A stretch of 20,892 nt of DNA from Pseudomonadota bacterium (GTDB lineage Bacteria > Pseudomonadota > Alphaproteobacteria > Rhizobiales > Rhizobiaceae): assembly GCA_023419535.1 (NCBI GenBank), contig JAEZXX010000078.1, positions 1-20,892 on the forward strand, written 5' to 3'. A model generated the notes under the pieces. That model saw nothing but the letters and a program-made list of their open reading frames with translations. It had not been told where the DNA came from and searched no databases. Positions 1 to 6,889 of this stretch are shown here, in pieces. Positions within the stretch are counted from its first letter, which is position 1, and each line of letters opens with the position of its first letter. Both the position numbers and the translations under genes were made by a program.

Positions 1-118
1 GCTGCCTACCCCCCCGGGGGCGCTCCTGTCGGAGCGCCATGCCACTGAGGTCCCTGGGGCCTCGGGAAGGCAGGTGGGAGGCGCGACGTGCCGCGAGCCA
101 GGAGACCTGCCGTCTGAA
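1..118 (+). promoter_or_regulatory. Cobalamin (adenosylcobalamin) riboswitch, 5' part cut off by the window edge
   Basis: The B12-box core AGCCAGGAGACCTGCC lies at 96–111, preceded by the conserved GCCACTG at 41–47 and a GGGAAGG segment at 64–70. The first bases, GCTGCC, match the segment that precedes the CNACTG motif in this RNA class. An 8-bp hairpin (GGCGCTCC 19–26, loop TGTC, GGAGCGCC 31–38) forms a variable arm. The 5' elements of the aptamer (P1 strand, GGTG/TCC region) would lie before base 1 and are not visible. The RNA leads on the same strand into an ABC importer operon, the usual target of this riboswitch, so bound cobalamin should reduce expression. The exact 3' end of the aptamer is uncertain. 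Confidence 0.9.
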
Positions 119-119
119 C

Positions 120-139
120 GGAGCGCGAGCGCGCTCTTT
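120..139 (+). terminator. Candidate riboswitch-controlled terminator hairpin
   Basis: A GC-rich stem GAGCGC (121–126), loop GAGC, GCGCTC (131–136), extendable by a G·U pair, is followed by TTT at 137–139. It starts nine bases after the B12 box, where an expression platform is expected. The T-tract is short, so termination is inferred. Supporting this, the start codon of the first gene is some 210 bases further on, too far for simple sequestration of its ribosome binding site. Confidence 0.45.
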
Positions 140-287
140 CGATCCACTTCTTCGAGCGGGGATGCTCGGAAAGGATGTTCATGACGGCCCTGTCCCGGCC
201 CGCGCTCCGCGCGCGGCTGCTCTCATTCGCCTCTGCACCCATGCCCGGCGCCCGCGGAGGTCCCGGCCAGGAAACAGCGCGAAACCC

Positions 288-315
288 TTGGACAAGCGAT
301 TTGTTATTTTATAAC
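288..315 (+). promoter_or_regulatory. Candidate second promoter in the leader, downstream of the riboswitch
   Basis: A sigma-70-like pair is visible: TTGGAC at 288–293, a 16-base spacer, and TATAAC at 310–315, in the only AT-rich patch of the leader. A transcript from here would start around 320–325 and would lack the riboswitch, so it would escape B12 control. The prediction rests on sequence only. Confidence 0.4.
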
Positions 316-316
316 A
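302..316 (+). promoter_or_regulatory. Zur-like operator palindrome overlapping the -10 element
   Basis: TGTTAT (302–307), TTT, ATAACA (311–316) is a perfect 6-bp inverted repeat with a 3-base centre. It matches the core TGTTATnnnATAACA typical of proteobacterial Zur (zinc uptake regulator) boxes. It covers the -10 hexamer of the candidate promoter, the classic position for repression. It is AT-rich in a very GC-rich region, which argues against chance. No zur gene is in the window, so the regulator's identity is inferred. Confidence 0.45.
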
Positions 317-348
317 TAACGCCTTCGCTGGTCCCGAAGGGTCGCCTG

Positions 349-1374
349 ATGTCGCATCTGAATTCCGTCGCGCTCGCCTTCGTCTCGGGCGCAGCTCTCC
401 TCGTCTCCACGGGAGCCTCGTTCGCGCAAGACACCGCCTATCCGCTGACCGTGCAGAACTGCGGCCGCGAGGTGGTCTTCGAGGCGGCGCCGCGGAGCGT
501 CGTTTCCATCGGCCAGAGCATGACGGAAATCCTCTATCTCCTCGGCCTTGCCGACCGGGTCGTCGGCACCGCGCTCTGGATCGGGCCCGTCCTGCCGGGC
601 TTCGAGGCGGTCAACGAGGGAATCGATCGTCTCGCCGACGACGATCCGAGCTTCGAGAGCGTCGTCGACAGGCGCCCCGACCTCGTGACCGCGCAGTTCG
701 AATGGCATGTCGGCCCCGCCGGCATCGTCGCGACGCCCGGGCAGTTCGCCGAACTCGGCATCCAGACCTACCTCTCCCCGGCCGATTGCACGGGCAAGGA
801 CAATTCCGACGGCGGCGACGGCATGCGCCGCGAACCCTTCACCATGGCCCTCATCCACCAGGAGGTCCGCGAGCTCGCTGCGATCTTCGACGTGAGGGAG
901 GAGGGCGAGCGCGTCGTCGCCGACCTGGTGCGGCGCGAAGAGCAGGCGAAGGCGAGGATCGCCGATCTCGCGGGCGAGGTCTCGGCGGTCTTCTGGTTCT
1001 CCTCGGCCGATCTCGCCATCGATCCCTACGTGGCGGGCACCCACGGCGCGCCCGGCTACATCATGGAGACGCTCGGGGTGACGAACGTCATCGACAGCCC
1101 GGAGGAATGGCCGACGGTGGGCTGGGAGACGATCGTGCGCAGCGATCCGACGATCCTCGTTCTCGGCGAGATGCAGCGGCGGCGCTACCCCGCCGACGAC
1201 ATCGCGGTGAAGCGTCGCTTCCTGGCCGAGGATCCGGTCGCGGGCCTCATGGAGGCGGTGGAGGAGGACCGGATCGTCGTCATGGACGCGCAGGCGATGA
1301 ATCCGACGATCCGCACGATCGAGGGCATCGAGGTGCTGGCCGAAGGCCTGTCGCGGGCCGGCCTGTCCCGGTGA
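349..1374 (+). CDS. Periplasmic substrate-binding protein of a cobalamin/cobalt ABC importer (BtuF/CbtJ-like)
   Basis: 341 aa. The ATG at 349 is chosen because GAAGGG (336–341) lies seven bases upstream and because it gives a clean signal peptide: short N-region, hydrophobic stretch about residues 7–25, and A-S-F-A before cleavage near residue 26/27. The frame stays open upstream to 175, but that extension reads through the riboswitch leader and has no signal-peptide character. The mature protein has the two-lobed class III binding-protein layout of the FepB/BtuF/FecB family: an early SVVSIGQSMTEILYLLG segment, a later GAPGYIMETLGVTNV segment, and WPTVGWETIVRSDPTILVLGE near the second lobe. 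Two cysteines are visible, one at residue 38 and one in PADCTGK. It captures ligand in the periplasm for the permease and ATPase that follow with 4-base overlaps. Riboswitch control points to cobalamin or cobalt (as for rhizobial CbtJKL) rather than iron siderophore. Which ligand cannot be decided from sequence. Confidence 0.87.
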   Translation: MSHLNSVALAFVSGAALLVSTGASFAQDTAYPLTVQNCGREVVFEAAPRSVVSIGQSMTEILYLLGLADRVVGTALWIGPVLPGFEAVNEGIDRLADDDPSFESVVDRRPDLVTAQFEWHVGPAGIVATPGQFAELGIQTYLSPADCTGKDNSDGGDGMRREPFTMALIHQEVRELAAIFDVREEGERVVADLVRREEQAKARIADLAGEVSAVFWFSSADLAIDPYVAGTHGAPGYIMETLGVTNVIDSPEEWPTVGWETIVRSDPTILVLGEMQRRRYPADDIAVKRRFLAEDPVAGLMEAVEEDRIVVMDAQAMNPTIRTIEGIEVLAEGLSRAGLSR

Positions 1375-2465
1375 GCGCCGAACCTCTTTCGGGTGCCTGG
1401 GGTGGAGCGGCCGGCTCCTCCCCGGTCGCCGCCGCGCGGCGCCGGTCCGTGGCGCGCCTCTCTCCGGCCCTCTGGTCGCTCGCCGGGCTCGTCGCGCTTC
1501 TCGGCGCGCTCGCGCTCGGGGCGGCGATCGGCGAGACGGCGATCCCGCTGGACACGGTCGCCAAGACCCTCGCCAACCGCCTGTTCGGCGCGGCCTATCC
1601 GATCGACCGGATCGACGAGGGCATCGTCTGGAACTACCGCCTGTCGCGCGCCATCGTCGCAGGCGCCTGCGGCGCCTCCCTGGCTCTGTCGGGCGCGATC
1701 CTCCAGTCGCTCCTGCGCAACGCGCTGGCCGATCCCTACATCCTCGGCATCTCGGCCGGCGCCTCCACCGGGGCCGTCTCGGTCGCCATCGTCGGGATCG
1801 GGGCCGGCGCGGTGACCATGTCGCTCGGCGCGTTCGCCGGGGCGCTCGCCGCCTTCGGCTTCGTCTCGGCGCTCGCGCTGCGCGCCGGCAGCGGGGCGGG
1901 CGCGATCATCCTCGCCGGCATCGCCGGCTCGCAGCTCTTCAACGCGCTCACCTCCTTCGTCATCACCAAGTCGGCGACGGCCGAGCAGGCGCGGGGCATC
2001 ATGTTCTGGCTGCTCGGCAACCTCTCCGGCGTGCGCTGGCCGGACGTATCGCTCGCTGTCCCGGTGGCGCTGGCCGGCTTCCTCATCTGTCTCTTGCACG
2101 CCCGCGCTCTCGACGCCTTCACCTTCGGCGCGCAGTCGGCCGCCTCGCTCGGCGTGCCGGTGCGGCGGGTGCGAGCGGTCCTCATCGGCACGGCGGCGCT
2201 GATGACGGCGGTGATGGTCTCCATCGTCGGCTCGATCGGCTTCGTCGGCCTCGTCGTACCGCACGCCGCGCGCCTCCTCTTTGGGGTCCGCCACACGGTG
2301 CTGCTTCCCGCCTGCGCCGTCATCGGCGCGATCTTCATGATCGCGGCCGACGTCCTGTCGCGCAACCTCGTGCCGGGTCAGGTGCTGCCGATCGGCGTCA
2401 TCACCGCGCTCGTCGGCGCGCCCGCCTTCGCGCTGATCCTGATGCGCCGGAGGGTCGGCACGTGA
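1371..2465 (+). CDS. FecCD-family ABC permease of the cobalamin/cobalt importer (BtuC/CbtK-like)
   Basis: 364 aa from a GTG start whose GTGA overlaps the stop of the binding-protein gene, implying translational coupling. The first ~25 residues are polar and low in complexity. The body is a polytopic inner-membrane protein with about nine or ten hydrophobic segments. Family signatures are plain: RLSRAIVAGACGASLALSG, then QSLLRNALADPYILGISAGA, a central FWLLGNLSG, and SIGFVGLVVPHAARLLFG, the cytoplasmic loop that docks on the ATPase, with LPIGVITALVGAPAFALIL at the C-terminus. It would form the homodimeric channel that accepts substrate from the periplasmic protein. The FecCD fold serves B12, haem, siderophores and some metals; specificity here rests on the upstream riboswitch. 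The frame is open far upstream of 1371, but inside the preceding gene. Confidence 0.88.
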   Translation: MSAEPLSGAWGGAAGSSPVAAARRRSVARLSPALWSLAGLVALLGALALGAAIGETAIPLDTVAKTLANRLFGAAYPIDRIDEGIVWNYRLSRAIVAGACGASLALSGAILQSLLRNALADPYILGISAGASTGAVSVAIVGIGAGAVTMSLGAFAGALAAFGFVSALALRAGSGAGAIILAGIAGSQLFNALTSFVITKSATAEQARGIMFWLLGNLSGVRWPDVSLAVPVALAGFLICLLHARALDAFTFGAQSAASLGVPVRRVRAVLIGTAALMTAVMVSIVGSIGFVGLVVPHAARLLFGVRHTVLLPACAVIGAIFMIAADVLSRNLVPGQVLPIGVITALVGAPAFALILMRRRVGT

Positions 2466-3262
2466 TCCTGAGCGCGCAGGGCCTCGTCTGGGGGGCCGCA
2501 GGGCGGCGGATCGTCGACGACATCTCGCTGGAGGTCGAGGCGGGCGAGTTCCTCGGCTTCGTCGGGCCGAACGGTTCGGGAAAGACCAGCCTGATGTCCC
2601 TCCTGGCGGGCCTGCGCCCGCCGGAGTCGGGCGAGGTTCGGCTGGACGGACAGCCGCTCGGGCAGCTTCCCCGCCGCAACGTGGCGCAAAGGGTCGCCCT
2701 CGTCGAACAGCAGGCCGAAACCGCCGAGCGCATCACCGCGCGCGAGGCGGTCGAGCTCGGCCGCACGCCCCATCTCAGCGCCCTGCGCCGCTTCTCTGAC
2801 GATGACGGGCGGATCGTGGACCGCGCCCTCGCCGAGGTCGGGATGGACCGGATGGCCGACCGGCTCTGGCACACCTTGTCCGGCGGCGAGCGTCAGCGCC
2901 TGCACATCGCCCGGGCGCTGGCGCAGGAGCCTCGGATCCTGATGCTGGACGAGCCGACCAACCATCTCGACATCCACCACCAGATCGCCCTGCTCGACCT
3001 CGTCGCGCTGCAGGATCTGACCGTCGTCGCCGCGCTGCACGATCTGAACCACGCGGCGATGTTCTGCGACCGCATCGCCGTCCTCGACCGGGGCCGGCTC
3101 GAGGCGCTGGGACCGCCGGCCGAGATCCTCACCGCAGAGCGTCTCGCCCGCGTGTTCGAGGTCGAGGCGCAGGTCGAGCCAGGCGAGGACGGGCGGCCCT
3201 TCATCCGCTATGCGCGGCCCCCGGGGGCGCATCGTCGCCCGGGCGTCCGCCTTGCCTCCTGA
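2462..3262 (+). CDS. ABC transporter ATP-binding protein of the cobalamin/cobalt importer (BtuD/CbtL-like)
   Basis: 266 aa from GTG, overlapping the permease stop by four bases, so this is the third gene of a tightly coupled operon. All ATPase motifs are intact: Walker A GPNGSGKTS (residues 35–43), Q-loop near 83–84, signature LSGGERQR (139–146), Walker B ILMLDEP (159–165) with the D-loop NHLD, and the switch histidine H193 in ALHDLNHAAMFCDR. It is of the FecE/BtuD subfamily (COG1120), the usual partner of FecCD permeases, and powers import from the cytoplasmic face. The C-terminal ~25 residues are arginine- and proline-rich and may not be conserved. The gene ends four bases before the stop codon of the convergent rsuA, with no room for a terminator between them. 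Confidence 0.9.
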   Translation: MILSAQGLVWGAAGRRIVDDISLEVEAGEFLGFVGPNGSGKTSLMSLLAGLRPPESGEVRLDGQPLGQLPRRNVAQRVALVEQQAETAERITAREAVELGRTPHLSALRRFSDDDGRIVDRALAEVGMDRMADRLWHTLSGGERQRLHIARALAQEPRILMLDEPTNHLDIHHQIALLDLVALQDLTVVAALHDLNHAAMFCDRIAVLDRGRLEALGPPAEILTAERLARVFEVEAQVEPGEDGRPFIRYARPPGAHRRPGVRLAS

Positions 3263-3266
3263 GCCC

Positions 3267-4001
3267 TCAGCTGCCGAAGATCGCCTCGATCTCGTGCGGC
3301 CCGAGCCGCCGGATCGCGCCGGGCGGAAGGTCCCCGGGCAGTTCCAGTCCGCCCATCGCCTCGCGGTGCAGCGCCTCGACATGGTTGCCGAGCGCGGCGA
3401 ACATGCGCCGGACCTGATGGTAGCGACCCTCGTGGACGGTCAGGAGCGCCGTGCGCTCGCCCAAAGCGGTCATCTGCGCGGGCAGCAGCGGCTTGTCCTC
3501 GCCGTCCAGCATCAGGGTCCCGCTGGCGAACGCCTCGGCCTCGCCGCCCTCCAGCGGCCGCGCGAGCGTCGCGCGGTAGCGTTTGCCGACATGGCGCCTG
3601 GGCGAGATGATGCGGTGGAGGAGGGCGCCGTCGTCGGTCATCAGGAGAAGGCCCGACGTCTCCTTGTCGAGCCGCCCGACGGTGGAGAGCGCCGGGTCGC
3701 GCCGGCGCCAGCGCGCGGGCAGGAGGTCGTAGACGAGTGGGCCCGCCTCCTTGTGCGAACAGGTCGTGCCGAGCGGCTTGTGGACCATGAGGACGACACC
3801 GGGCAGGGGATCGAGCGCCTCCCCGTCGACGACGAGCCGCGCCTCTAGATCGCCGGTCAGCGTCACCCGCTCCTCGGCCGATGCGACCGGCGCGCCGTCG
3901 AGCCGGATGCGTCCGTTGCGCGCCAGCATCTGGATCTCGCGCCGCGAGGCGTAGCCCATATTGGCGAGGAGCTTGTCGAGGCGAGCGGTCGGGGTCTTCA
4001 C
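3267..4001 (-). CDS. rsuA: 16S rRNA pseudouridine(516) synthase RsuA
   Basis: 244 aa, starting at a GTG (3999–4001) whose GTGA overlaps the stop of the upstream rsmC-like gene. The N-terminus is an S4 RNA-binding domain (RLDKLLANMGYASRREI, residues 7–23; GRIRLDG, 30–36). The catalytic core has GRLDKETSGLL (109–119) with catalytic aspartate D112, and ends with EGRYHQVRRMFAALGNHVEA and LHREAMGG, which closely resemble E. coli RsuA; the RluB/E/F branch is the alternative but fits less well. The reaction is isomerisation of U516 in helix 18 of 16S rRNA during 30S assembly. Length is close to the E. coli protein (231 aa). Its co-operonic partner is another small-subunit rRNA modifier, which supports the assignment. 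Confidence 0.88.
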   Translation of the reverse strand: MKTPTARLDKLLANMGYASRREIQMLARNGRIRLDGAPVASAEERVTLTGDLEARLVVDGEALDPLPGVVLMVHKPLGTTCSHKEAGPLVYDLLPARWRRRDPALSTVGRLDKETSGLLLMTDDGALLHRIISPRRHVGKRYRATLARPLEGGEAEAFASGTLMLDGEDKPLLPAQMTALGERTALLTVHEGRYHQVRRMFAALGNHVEALHREAMGGLELPGDLPPGAIRRLGPHEIEAIFGS

Positions 4002-4912
4002 TTCACGGCCTCGAAGATCTTGTAGCCGGAGCCCTCGGCCACCGTCTCGACACGCGCGAAGCGTTCGCGCAGAACCGCTTCGTAGGGAAGGTGGCGGTTG
4101 GCGACGAGGCGCAGGCGCCCGCCCCGCCGGAGCATGGCGGCGCTCGATCGCACGAAATCCTGGCCGAGCGCGCGGCTCTCGACGCCCTCGACGTGGAAGG
4201 GCGGGTTCGAGACCACGAAGTCGAGCCCCCCGAGCCCGACCGTGCGCGCATCCGCCCAATGATGGACGGCACGGGCGTCCGGCAGATTGCGCCTCGCGGC
4301 CTCCACCGCCCGGCGGTCGATCTCGACGAGGTGCAGTGCGGCGATCGAGGGCGAGGCGAGGACGGCCCGCGACAGGACGCCGAGGCCCGAGCCGAGATCG
4401 GCCCCTTGCCCTGAGAACGGCGGCAGATGCTCGATCAGGAGCGCCGTCCCGGCATCGATCCGATCGAAGGCGAAGACACCCGGCTGGGTCCAGAGGCCGA
4501 GCGTGGGATCGAGACGAGGGGCGCCGGCCTCGATCGCCGCCTCGATCCCGTCGAGTTCGAACGGTCGGACGGTCTCGCAGATCCGGTGATGGGCCTTGGA
4601 GCGCTCGGCGACCGTGCAGCCGAAGGCTTCGAGCTCGGCGCGCAGGCGCGCGCCCCCTTGCGCCTTCGGGGCGAGCGCGATCAGGCTTGCGCCCGGCGCG
4701 AGCGCCCGCAGGGCGTGAGCTAGGACGAAGCGGCGCTCCGCCGCCCCGGGCGGCGCCAGCATCACGAAACCGGCGAAGGCGTCGTCCGACGCCGTCTCGA
4801 TCGCGAACGAGCCGGGCACGAAGGGCGAATGCTGCCGCGCGCCCGGCGGCGGCTCGGCGAGCGCGGGCGGCGGGGCGCCGTAGACGCCGTGGATGGGGTT
4901 CGCATCGGTCAC
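3998..4912 (-). CDS. rsmC: RsmC-like class I SAM-dependent methyltransferase (16S rRNA G1207 family)
   Basis: About 304 aa if translation begins at the GTG at 4910–4912. The start is uncertain: no clear Shine-Dalgarno is visible and the frame stays open much further upstream, antisense to fadD. The architecture is that of RsmC: an N-terminal degenerate methyltransferase-like half (VLAHALRALAPGASLIALAPKAQGG), then the catalytic half with GVFAFDRIDAGTALLIEHL, SAM motif I ADLGSGLGVLSRAV, acidic motif II LVEIDRRAVEAARRNL, and motif IV SNPPFH (residues 235–240), the NPPF signature of N2-guanine methyltransferases. The C-terminal GGRLRLVANRHLPYEAVL matches E. coli RsmC closely. Predicted role: m2G1207 of 16S rRNA. 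It overlaps rsuA by four bases and is divergent from fadD. Confidence 0.8.
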   Translation of the reverse strand: MTDANPIHGVYGAPPPALAEPPPGARQHSPFVPGSFAIETASDDAFAGFVMLAPPGAAERRFVLAHALRALAPGASLIALAPKAQGGARLRAELEAFGCTVAERSKAHHRICETVRPFELDGIEAAIEAGAPRLDPTLGLWTQPGVFAFDRIDAGTALLIEHLPPFSGQGADLGSGLGVLSRAVLASPSIAALHLVEIDRRAVEAARRNLPDARAVHHWADARTVGLGGLDFVVSNPPFHVEGVESRALGQDFVRSSAAMLRRGGRLRLVANRHLPYEAVLRERFARVETVAEGSGYKIFEAVK

Positions 4913-5104
4913 GGGCGCGAGCCATAGCAGCTTCTGCCGGGCGTGGAAGCCGGGCCGGCGATCGACGGTCCGCGGCGCGCGGACGCGAGCCAGGCTCGGC
5001 AACCGTGGGTTTCGCCTTTGCGGGCATGTGACGTAAACGGAAGATGTTTCGTTTTGGACGTCGCTCTGTATAGTGAGCCTCTGGCCGATGAGGAGGAGAC
5101 GCCG
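4913..5104. promoter_or_regulatory. Divergent rsmC / fadD intergenic region with the fadD ribosome binding site
   Basis: This gap must hold promoters for both directions. Toward fadD the sequence is locally AT-richer; TATAGT at 5069–5074 is a possible -10 element, but no convincing -35 lies at the right distance. AGGAGGAGA at 5091–5099 is an excellent Shine-Dalgarno six bases from the fadD ATG and fixes that start. I see no clear promoter on the minus strand. Confidence 0.45.
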
Positions 5105-6772
5105 ATGAACAAGCCTTGGATCGAGCATTACCCGAACGGCGTGCCCGCCGAACTGCCGCCCTATTCCTACAGGTCGCTGGCGGATTTCCTGGGCGAGGCC
5201 TTCGCCCGGCACGGCGACAAGCCGGCCTTCAAGTTCATGGGCAAGACCCTGACCTACCGGGAGCTCGACGAGGCGTCGAAGCAGTTCGCGGCCTATCTGC
5301 AGTCCCTCGGCCTCAAGCCCGGCGACCGCGTCGCGCTGATGATGCCGAACGTCCTGCAATATCCGATCGCGATCGCGGGCGTCGCGCGGGCCGGACTGGT
5401 GGCGGTCAACACCAACCCGCTTTACACGCCCCGCGAGCTGGAGCATCAGCTGAAGGATTCCGGCGCCAAGGCGATCGTGATCCTGGAGAACATGGCCGCG
5501 ACGCTGGAGACGTGCCGGAAATCGGTTCCCGTCGAGCACGTGGTCGTCGCCTCGATCGGCGAGACGCTGTCGCCGCTCAAGGGCATGATCGTCAACTTCG
5601 TCGTCCGGCGCGTGAAGAAGATGGTGCCGGCCTTCTCGCTGCCCGGCTCGATCACCTGGTCCGAGGCGATGAAACGAGGCGCCAAGGCCGCCTACAGGCC
5701 GGTGGAGCGGGACATCGACGACGTCGCGGTGCTGCAGTACACGGGCGGCACGACCGGCCCTTCGAAGGGCGCGACGCTGACGCATCGCAACGTCATCGCC
5801 AACGTTCTGCAGTCCGAGCTCTGGTTCCAGCCCGCTCTGAAGCGGGCGAAGGAGGGCGAGCAGCCGCACACGGTCTGCGCGCTCCCGCTGTATCACATCT
5901 TCGGCTTCACCGTGAACATGATGCTGGCCATGCGCACGGGCGGCTGCAACATCCTCATCACCAACCCGCGCGACATTCCGGCGGTGCTGAAGGAGCTGAA
6001 GAACCACAAGTTCCACCTCTTCCCGGCGGTCAACACGCTGTTCGGCGCCATCGCCCGCCATCCTGACGCCAAGGGCGTCGACTGGTCGAACCTTATCGTC
6101 TCCATGGGCGGCGGCATGGCGGTGCAGGCGGCGACCGCCAAACAGTGGCTGGACCTGACGGGTTGCCCGATCTGCGAGGGTTACGGCCTGTCCGAGACCT
6201 CGCCCGTCGCCTCGGCCAACGACATCACCTCCAAGGCCTTCACCGGCACGATCGGCCTGCCGATCCCCTCGACCGACATGAAGATCGTCGACGAGGACGA
6301 GCGCGAGCTGCCGCAGGGCGAACGCGGCGAGATCGTCATCAAGGGCCCGCAGGTGATGAAGGGCTACTGGAACCGGCCCGAGGAGACCGCCAAGGCCTTC
6401 ACGGCCGACGGCTTCTTCAAGAGCGGCGACATCGGCGTGATGGATTCCACCGGCGCCTTCAAGATCGTCGACCGCAAGAAGGACATGATCAACGTCTCGG
6501 GCTTCAACGTCTATCCGAACGAGATCGAGGAGGTCGTCACCCACATGCCGGGCGTCACCGAAGCCGCGGCCATCGGCATCGCCGACGAGCAGTCGGGCGA
6601 GGCGGTGAAGCTGTTCGTGGTCAAGAGCGACCCGGCCATCACGGAAGACCAGGTGAAGGCCTTCTGCCGCGAGAAGCTCACCGGCTACAAGCGACCGAAG
6701 GCGGTGGAATTCCTGCCCGAACTGCCGAAGACCAATGTCGGCAAGATCCTGCGGCGCGAGCTGCGCAAATAG
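5105..6772 (+). CDS. fadD: Long-chain-fatty-acid–CoA ligase FadD
   Basis: 555 aa from an ATG with a strong AGGAGG-type ribosome binding site; E. coli FadD has 561. It activates fatty acids through an acyl-adenylate to acyl-CoA, at the inner face of the membrane, for beta-oxidation and lipid synthesis. Adenylate-forming enzyme motifs appear in order: P-loop YTGGTTGPSKG (212–222), ALPLYHIFG, LLITNPRDIP-like segment, GYGLSETSPV (from 359), FKSGDIG, the hinge region IVDRKKDMINVSGFNVYPNE, and NVGKILRREL with catalytic lysine K547. The N-terminus (HYPNGVPAEL … SLADFLGEAFARHGDKPAF) also follows FadD rather than acetyl-CoA synthetase or 4-coumarate ligase. It stands alone, divergent from rsmC and separated from mnmE by a gap with two hairpins. 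No beta-oxidation genes are adjacent. Confidence 0.93.
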   Translation: MNKPWIEHYPNGVPAELPPYSYRSLADFLGEAFARHGDKPAFKFMGKTLTYRELDEASKQFAAYLQSLGLKPGDRVALMMPNVLQYPIAIAGVARAGLVAVNTNPLYTPRELEHQLKDSGAKAIVILENMAATLETCRKSVPVEHVVVASIGETLSPLKGMIVNFVVRRVKKMVPAFSLPGSITWSEAMKRGAKAAYRPVERDIDDVAVLQYTGGTTGPSKGATLTHRNVIANVLQSELWFQPALKRAKEGEQPHTVCALPLYHIFGFTVNMMLAMRTGGCNILITNPRDIPAVLKELKNHKFHLFPAVNTLFGAIARHPDAKGVDWSNLIVSMGGGMAVQAATAKQWLDLTGCPICEGYGLSETSPVASANDITSKAFTGTIGLPIPSTDMKIVDEDERELPQGERGEIVIKGPQVMKGYWNRPEETAKAFTADGFFKSGDIGVMDSTGAFKIVDRKKDMINVSGFNVYPNEIEEVVTHMPGVTEAAAIGIADEQSGEAVKLFVVKSDPAITEDQVKAFCREKLTGYKRPKAVEFLPELPKTNVGKILRRELRK

Positions 6773-6785
6773 GAGAGCATTGCGA

Positions 6786-6807
6786 GCCGAAGCGGAAACG
6801 CTTCGGC
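6786..6807 (+). terminator. Perfect 9-bp hairpin with GAAA tetraloop after fadD
   Basis: GCCGAAGCG (6786–6794), loop GAAA, CGCTTCGGC (6799–6807), 13 bases after the fadD stop. The stem is perfect and capped by a stable GNRA tetraloop. No T-tract follows, so it may be a transcript-stabilising 3' hairpin or part of a Rho-dependent end rather than an intrinsic terminator. Confidence 0.45.
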
Positions 6808-6840
6808 GTCGGACGATGCGGCCCCGAAGGCGACACGCCC

Positions 6841-6868
6841 GGCCCTTCCCGTTTGACGGGCGGGGGCC
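6841..6868 (+). other. Second interrupted hairpin upstream of mnmE
   Basis: CCCGT (6848–6852), loop TTG, ACGGG (6856–6860), enclosed by GGCCC (6841–6845) with GGGCC (6864–6868) across a small internal loop. It ends 21 bases before the mnmE start. It could act as a terminator or as part of the mnmE leader; no T-tract is present and no promoter is obvious between it and mnmE. Confidence 0.35.
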
Positions 6869-6889
6869 CGGCGTGGCAACCGCAGGGCC

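Noticed and set aside
175..348. N-terminal extension of the first binding protein from an ATG at 175 or 181
   Set aside because: It would be translated from the leader, has no signal-peptide character, and the ATG at 349 has a good ribosome binding site and a clear signal peptide.
5036..5049. AAAC-N7-GTTT inverted repeat upstream of fadD as a FadR/PsrA-type operator
   Set aside because: Only four bases per arm and the spacing does not fit known PsrA or FadR sites.
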